Below, one piece after another: positions 59,201-64,000 of a DNA stretch of 64,000 nt. Numbering within the stretch: position 1 is the first letter of the stretch; each line of letters opens with the position of its first letter. Where the stretch lies: NCBI RefSeq assembly GCF_036711975.1, contig NC_091966.1, positions 33,735,501 to 33,799,500 on the forward strand, read 5' to 3'. The notes beneath the pieces are model-generated. The model was not told the DNA's origin. It ran no database searches and worked only from the letters and a program-made list of their open reading frames with translations. The translations under genes and the position numbers were made by a program. Source of the stretch: Onthophagus taurus (lineage: Eukaryota > Arthropoda > Insecta > Coleoptera > Scarabaeidae).

Positions 59201-59212
59201 CATCTCTAGTTG

Positions 59213-59269
59213 TGAATAAATCGCAATTGAAATAAGAAACCTAATCTTGTTTCAATTGCGATTAATTCA
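59213..59269. repeat. 20-bp inverted repeat, 17-nt loop
   Basis: TGAATAAATCGCAATTGAAA (59,213-59,232) and TTTCAATTGCGATTAATTCA (59,250-59,269) pair with a single mismatch. It could be a terminator-like hairpin or a small element. Confidence 0.6.
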
Positions 59270-59599
59270 AATGTTTATGTGATTTTCGTTCTATTTTATA
59301 ATTAATTGTTATTAAGAACTGTATTTATTATACACAAATAAATTATAAAAACATTATTAAATTGATACCGTTAACGATTTTGAAGTCTTGAATCTTTATA
59401 TAAAAAATTATATTTCTTGTCCTCATCTGTTAAGGCGTGCCGCGCGCAAGTTTGGACATACTAAAAAATGTTTGCGCAATATATACGAGAAACGCCCTTA
59501 CTAAAAAACGGCAGAAATGCTGATGCCTTCAAAAACTTGTACTCCTAAGTATTAAAATTCACCTGTTAATTAGAAAGGTATATATTTTTTTTTGAAGGG

Positions 59600-59900
59600 G
59601 GTGATGAAGAGAGACAAGATTAGGAATGATGACATAAGGAAAAAAAGAGTTAAATGTATAATTAAGAAGTTAAATGTAAGATTTCATAGAAAAGATGTAT
59701 CTCAGTTAGTGGGGACATCTACAAAGAATGCAGGATACTAGACGGGTGATACTATGGTTGGCAAAAAAGGGAAGACAGGGTAGTGGAAAGTGAAGAAGAC
59801 CGCCAGACTCTTTGTAGAGGAATGTTGACTTGCTAGGCTCGGAACTTAAGGATACTCTGCTACGAGAAATGTTCCTCGCCTGCAATAGACAACTTTCCAG
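59600..59900 (+). pseudogene. LINE ORF2 C-terminal relic
   Basis: The plus strand gives KRDKIRNDDIRKK, then RMQDTRRVILWLAKKGRQGS, then RRPPDSL across frames. This matches the end of RTE/BovB-like ORF2 (R.D.VRNEDIR..L.......W.GHV.RM...R.P......G.R..GRP...W). It is decayed. Confidence 0.5.
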
Positions 59901-60347
59901 ACTTTGATGTAAATAACTAGTATTTACAGACTATTTGAAATCAATATCATTACCTTACATTGAAAACATTTCTAATCTCAACAATCTTACTCACCATACT
60001 AATTAAAAAAAAAGTGCTTTTCTCTTGAACAAGAGTCAATGTTTTTATATATTTGAAAACAATATATCTGTACCTTAGAGGTAAAGGATTATATCTCCAT
60101 TATTTAAGGTTTTTTAGAAAACAGGGTTTAAAGCTTTATAATGCTCTTATAATAAGTTTTATAATAGTTAACTCGATATTGACAAAAACTGGAGTTATGA
60201 TCCTTTACCCCTTAGGTACAGATATACAAACTAAAATGTTCCAACCTTATAGAAATCGGTGAAACTTATAAATATTAAATCACATGGTACAATTTCTATA
60301 TACAGCTGTCTCAAATTCGTTATCCATAAATGATGATTGACAGGCAG

Positions 60348-60536
60348 AAACAAAACTGGCCTATCCTAACATTTCTTAACGCTATAATTGAGGTTTCAAA
60401 AGAAAACTGACCTATCATAACATTCCTTCGCGCTATAATTGGGGTTTCAAAAGAAAACTGACCTATCCTAACATTCCGTCGCACTATATTTGGAGTTTCA
60501 AAAGAAAAATGACCTATCCTAACATTCCTCTGGGGG
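60348..60536. repeat. 51-bp minisatellite, ~3.5 copies
   Basis: Units starting CTATCCTAACATTTCTTAAC at 60,361, 60,412 and 60,463, with partial copies at both ends (60,348 and 60,514). Because 51 is a multiple of 3, the minus strand stays open as a 17-residue repeat (RNVRIGQFSFETPII), but there is no other sign of coding. Related GATTGACATTT..AAAGAAAACTAACC units continue at 60,539 and 60,592. Confidence 0.85.
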
Positions 60537-60639
60537 ATGATTGACATTTAAAAAAGAAAACTAACCTTACATAATTATTTTGTCAGAGTTGATTGACATT
60601 TCTAAAGAAAACTAACCTAACTACTATGTTAAAACACGT

Positions 60640-61440
60640 GCGATAAGCACAACGCCAACTCTAGCAATGGATGTTCTGCTTGGCCTATCTCTAATGGTTC
60701 TGCATATAGAGAAAGTGGCTAGAACTACCATTTACAGGTTTAAGCAATATGTCCACTACTGCTCCAACATGTCCTACTAATGGGTAGGTGATTACTACCT
60801 GAACGGCAATCCAGGATCGAAAACGAAAATTCTCTGGTTCAAGCAGATATTTGCATGCTGTCATTCTATATATACATACTATATATAAATTATGCATCCA
60901 TATCTTTTTAACCCCCTGTACAAACACTACCATTTTCTGAATAGTTACTTTAATTTAGAAAGTTTTCAAATAAATATTAAATTTTCTGTTGGATGAATGG
61001 TTTAGCCATAAAAAAATATTTTCTAAATTCCTACAAGTGCGAATGAGTGATGGCTGGGTATAATTAATTTTAAAAACAAAAACAGTTTGTCGCTTAAACT
61101 TGACGGTAGTATTCGTATTTTTCGTTTTGCGTTTTATCTTTAACTACTAAACTAAGCAATTTTGTATATAGATAAATTGAGTTAAATCATCATATTTTTG
61201 GTTAAGGTACTTGTGGTTTTCCGTTGTACACGTCATTTCCGGACACTTGTATATAAAATGTTTTTTTTGCCGAAATACGATTCCGTCTTGTTTCATTGAA
61301 GTTGTTATGCAGCTTTCTACTGAAGGGAGTGTACAGTATATGAAAAGAATGCGTATAGTAAGTAGTATTAATGGAGGTACTAATAGACAATGATCATTTT
61401 TTATTGGAATGCAGAAAATCCACAATGGATTTGTGGAACT
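60640..61440. other. Intergenic, no gene recognised
   Basis: Short overlapping frames on both strands around 61,147-61,425 do not resemble known proteins. Confidence 0.45.
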
Positions 61441-61443
61441 TTC

Positions 61444-61720
61444 TTAACCCTTCCTCTGTAAACCTGGGTATTTCCTGTCCGCACTACAACTGTTTAGGCA
61501 AATAATTTCTTCATTTGCATAAAAAAATATGTATGGAAAAATAAATTTTTCGATAGTTTTATGAACGATTTATCAAGTTGAGGTTTCGAACATTGTCATG
61601 AATTGTTTATAAAATTTTTTGAGTGCATTAACAGGATGAAAAAACGGCCGGACCCGAAAGACCCACCTTTACAGACGGAAGCTAACGGTGCTAAAAAACC
61701 GTTTACAGACGAAGGGTTAA
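61444..61720. mobile_element. TTAA-flanked MITE (piggyBac type), second family
   Basis: TTAA at 61,444-61,447 and 61,717-61,720 flank a 269-bp unit with ends CCCTTCCTCTGTAAAC and the complement of GTTTACAGACGAAGGG. TTTACAGACG occurs twice near the right end (61,669 and 61,702). Its ends differ from the TTAA MITE at 22.5 kb, so it was mobilised by a different piggyBac-type transposase or has diverged strongly. Confidence 0.8.
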
Positions 61721-62514
61721 AAAGGAACTTCCACGATTGCTGAAACACCTAAGCATCAATGTACAACAGAACATGGCAGGTTGCAATATGATGACTACAC
61801 AAAATATTATTTGTTATTATTGTAATTTTCTATTTACGCAGTAGTAAATTTACACACGACTTGGTAGCAAGATTTGGTAACATCTAATATTTATTTACTG
61901 TTGTTTTGTTACCATGTACACACATGTTGTTACCATATCTTTTTTTAATAACTATAACTTTTGATTCATTAAGCTACTATACTTGTTTATCGTTCATATT
62001 TACAACACTTATTATTCTTTGATATTAGATCAGGATTACAGTTATGCCTATAAAGAGGATAGGGCATTTAGCTTAGAAGAATAGCAGTTCATAATAGAAG
62101 AATAGAAGATCAGAGTGTAATAAGGGAAACAAGATTTTGTTTGGTTTTGTTGGTTTCTAGCTCATACCTACCGACAGAATTGTTAACATATTTCTTCAAT
62201 ACTAAAAATAATTGGCTATAAATCATGAAGAAAACTTTAGTTACCATGACAGCTAAAATGGCACGTTCTCATTTAAAAAAAACTTCGTTTGTCTCCCTTG
62301 ATATAGAAATAACTGCTTAATTCTTTTCGAATTTAAAATTAAAAAAAGTGTGTCAAATTAAATCAATATCGTTGTTATGGAAATGGAACTAAAATAAAAC
62401 CAAACTCAATACTGACAGTTCAAGACATTTAAGCATTGAGCCCACATCTACCTCTATGAAATAAATGAAAAGATAACAAAAAAAATGTAAAGACTTCAAA
62501 ATAAAATAGAAAGA
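61721..62514. other. Upstream region of SPATA6, no element recognised
   Basis: AT-rich DNA; the SPATA6 promoter should be here but no clear motif is visible. Confidence 0.4.
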
Positions 62515-63963
62515 ATGCAACGGAAAGCTTTGCAAGTTCAAGTTGAGCTTGAAATACAAGCTGTAAGTTTTCACTCCAATTAGATTCTTTCCGTTTAGAT
62601 CTTTTTTTATAGGTAACTTGTCCTGGTGTATATCTTTGTCCAAATGGGAAAGTTTCTTTACAACTTTACATGTTGGATTCTTGTATACAAACTGGTTGCG
62701 CCTCGCCAGCTTTTCCAATCTTATTCAATGAAAAATTAATTTTTTTCAAAATGTTTTATGAAACTCAACGCTTAAACGATTTATTAAAATTATTAAGTAA
62801 CCCAAAAAAACTAAATAAAACTAAAAACTCATTATATTATTTGTTTTTTGTCTAGATAAAGAATGTTTATACATTGAACTTATACAATGGCAAAATACCG
62901 ATGAAGGAATCGTTTTATCAACATTTCAAACAAATTTAAGCGAATTATTGTACCCTTCAACGTTTGAAAATTCAAAAGCTGGAATTGATATCGATCTTTT
63001 AATGGAACCTGAGCGATCGTTTCCGGTAAAAATTAATTTATTTTAGATGACATTTTTAAATAAATTTTTTTAAAGGGTGTTATCGCGCCAAAAATCGAAG
63101 TTAGTACAAAAACGATCATCGAAGACGTAGTTTTAGACTCTTTAAATCCTTCCGTGGTAAATCCTAAAGTTATCCAATCAAAATTTTATCAAAATCATAA
63201 AAATTCGGTTCATTTAAAACGAGTTTGTCATTCCACTGGATATCACAGGTAATAAAAAAAAGAATTTGTATCAAATAAAAATAAAATAATTCTTTATAGG
63301 TATAAAAAGTGTTTACCAAGAAATCGAAATCAAAAACCACCGTTTATAGTACGTAAAGTCGATGATAATCTTTTAGGGAGAAAACCAAGTGGTTTATCAC
63401 CCAATTTTAATAATAAATGTAATTGGTACGGGTAAAATTTAATTACAAGAATACATTAATTTAAATTTTTTGTTTTAAGCTTTTCTACTAAATTTCAATC
63501 AAATTATAATCAATTTATTGACCAGCGAGAAAAACTACCAAAAATCAATGAATACAAACAAAAAATTACTCCGAAAAAACATTGTACTTGCAAACCATCG
63601 CGCGACGGATGCTGCGCTGTTTGTGTAAAGTACGAAAATTATTTTCAAGATGATTCCGACCTAGAAGAATATCCAACTTTAAATCCATCGAATATAAAAC
63701 AAACGTGTAGAAAGCAAAAAATGCCGCAAAGGAATTGCAATTGCGAAGAAATTGCTACGTCGCAAACATCTAAAGTGATTCGTTGTACTTCTCCTACTGC
63801 AAAAGATAAAGAACGTGGTTCAAAGTGTCCTTTTGAGAGATGTTCTTGTAACACTCAAACTTGTAATAGTTTGGCAACAAAGTTGCATCGTCGGCTAAAT
63901 CAAACGTTGGAATGTATAGAAGGTAGTGAAGTTTTTAGTGATCCGCAATCATCTTATTCGTAA
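62515..63963 (+). CDS. SPATA6: SPATA6-like protein (3' end at window edge)
   Basis: Exons: 62,515-62,562; 62,613-62,796; 62,856-63,025; 63,076-63,248; 63,300-63,431; 63,480 onward. Phases agree at every junction. The N-terminus reads MQRKALQVQVELEIQA, then VTCPGVYLCPNGKVSLQLYM, then FPILFNEKLIFFKMFYE and CLYIELIQ. This is the SPATA6 N-terminal domain (human: LELQLALQALTVVTCPGVFL, FPLLFHEKM.FEKVF). GVIAPKIEVSTKTIIEDVV matches the family G.SPKLEFST.T.ITE. The last exon is Cys-rich (CTCKPSRDGCCAVC, CNCEE, CPFERCSCNTQTC). TAA at 61-63 of 63,9xx gives 396 aa, but TATTC|GTAAGTAA overlaps it as a strong donor (63,960), so more exons may follow (human 488 aa). In mammals SPATA6 acts in sperm neck assembly. 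A function here is inferred. Confidence 0.85.
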
Positions 63964-64000
63964 GTAATTATTAAAGATTATTATAAGATTATTATTATTA

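Noticed and set aside
62389..62718. A 109-codon minus-strand frame at the SPATA6 start
   Set aside because: The plus strand there holds two phase-matched SPATA6 exons with a clear family match; the minus frame is incidental.
1..64000. CRISPR arrays, bacterial operons or plasmid features
   Set aside because: No regularly spaced repeats, no ribosome binding site context, and all real genes are spliced with GT/AG introns.

Overview
The window is AT-rich nuclear DNA from an animal, most likely an insect. The genes are split by many short introns (about 50-100 bp) with GT/AG ends. Four of the five genes fully or largely inside the window are ancient and widely conserved. The repeat mix (Tc1/mariner, pogo-like, piggyBac/TTAA, APE-type LINE relics, a ~180-bp satellite) is typical of insects. 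A beetle is plausible, but the sequence alone does not settle the order.

Region 1-24,000 is repeat-dominated with almost no host coding sequence. At 487-3867 lies a well-preserved 3.4-kb DNA transposon with ~640-bp terminal inverted repeats and an uninterrupted 529-codon pogo-type transposase; it sits inside an older LINE reverse-transcriptase relic. Decayed fragments follow: Tc1/mariner-type transposases, a Penelope-like RT, LINE 3' ends, a piggyBac relic split by a palindromic MITE, a TTAA-flanked MITE and an exact 109-bp tandem duplication. At 24,180-24,552 (minus) is the first coding exon of an ERK-type MAP-kinase phosphatase (Mkp3/DUSP6 class). It carries the rhodanese domain, and its catalytic exons are not recognisable in this window.

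Region 25,000-29,700 holds a Tc1 relic, a long foldback, a hAT-like terminus and an array of ~180-bp satellite monomers of two types. Region 29,764-48,357 is a head-to-head pair: CHMP3/Vps24 (minus, ESCRT-III) and Keap1 (plus, the CUL3 adaptor that controls CncC/Nrf2). Keap1 has three candidate first exons spread over 8 kb; the two that carry ATGs both join the common acceptor in frame. Its large introns hold a Jockey-type RT relic, a pogo-type MITE, an internally deleted Tc1 copy, an RNase H relic, a possible P-superfamily MITE and a 2.6-kb antisense LINE.

Region 48,900-56,350 holds a MANBAL-family small membrane protein (minus; convergent with Keap1) and, head-to-head with it, DNAJC16 (nine coding exons, 765 aa). 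Intron 5 of DNAJC16 is a 3.8-kb stack of mobile elements. The final 7.7 kb is repeat-bearing intergenic DNA followed by SPATA6 (plus, six coding exons), whose 3' end is either a stop at 63,961 or a splice donor at the window edge.

No rRNA, tRNA or CRISPR structure was seen. Gene models were built by hand from splice signals, reading phase and remembered family sequences; no database search was run.
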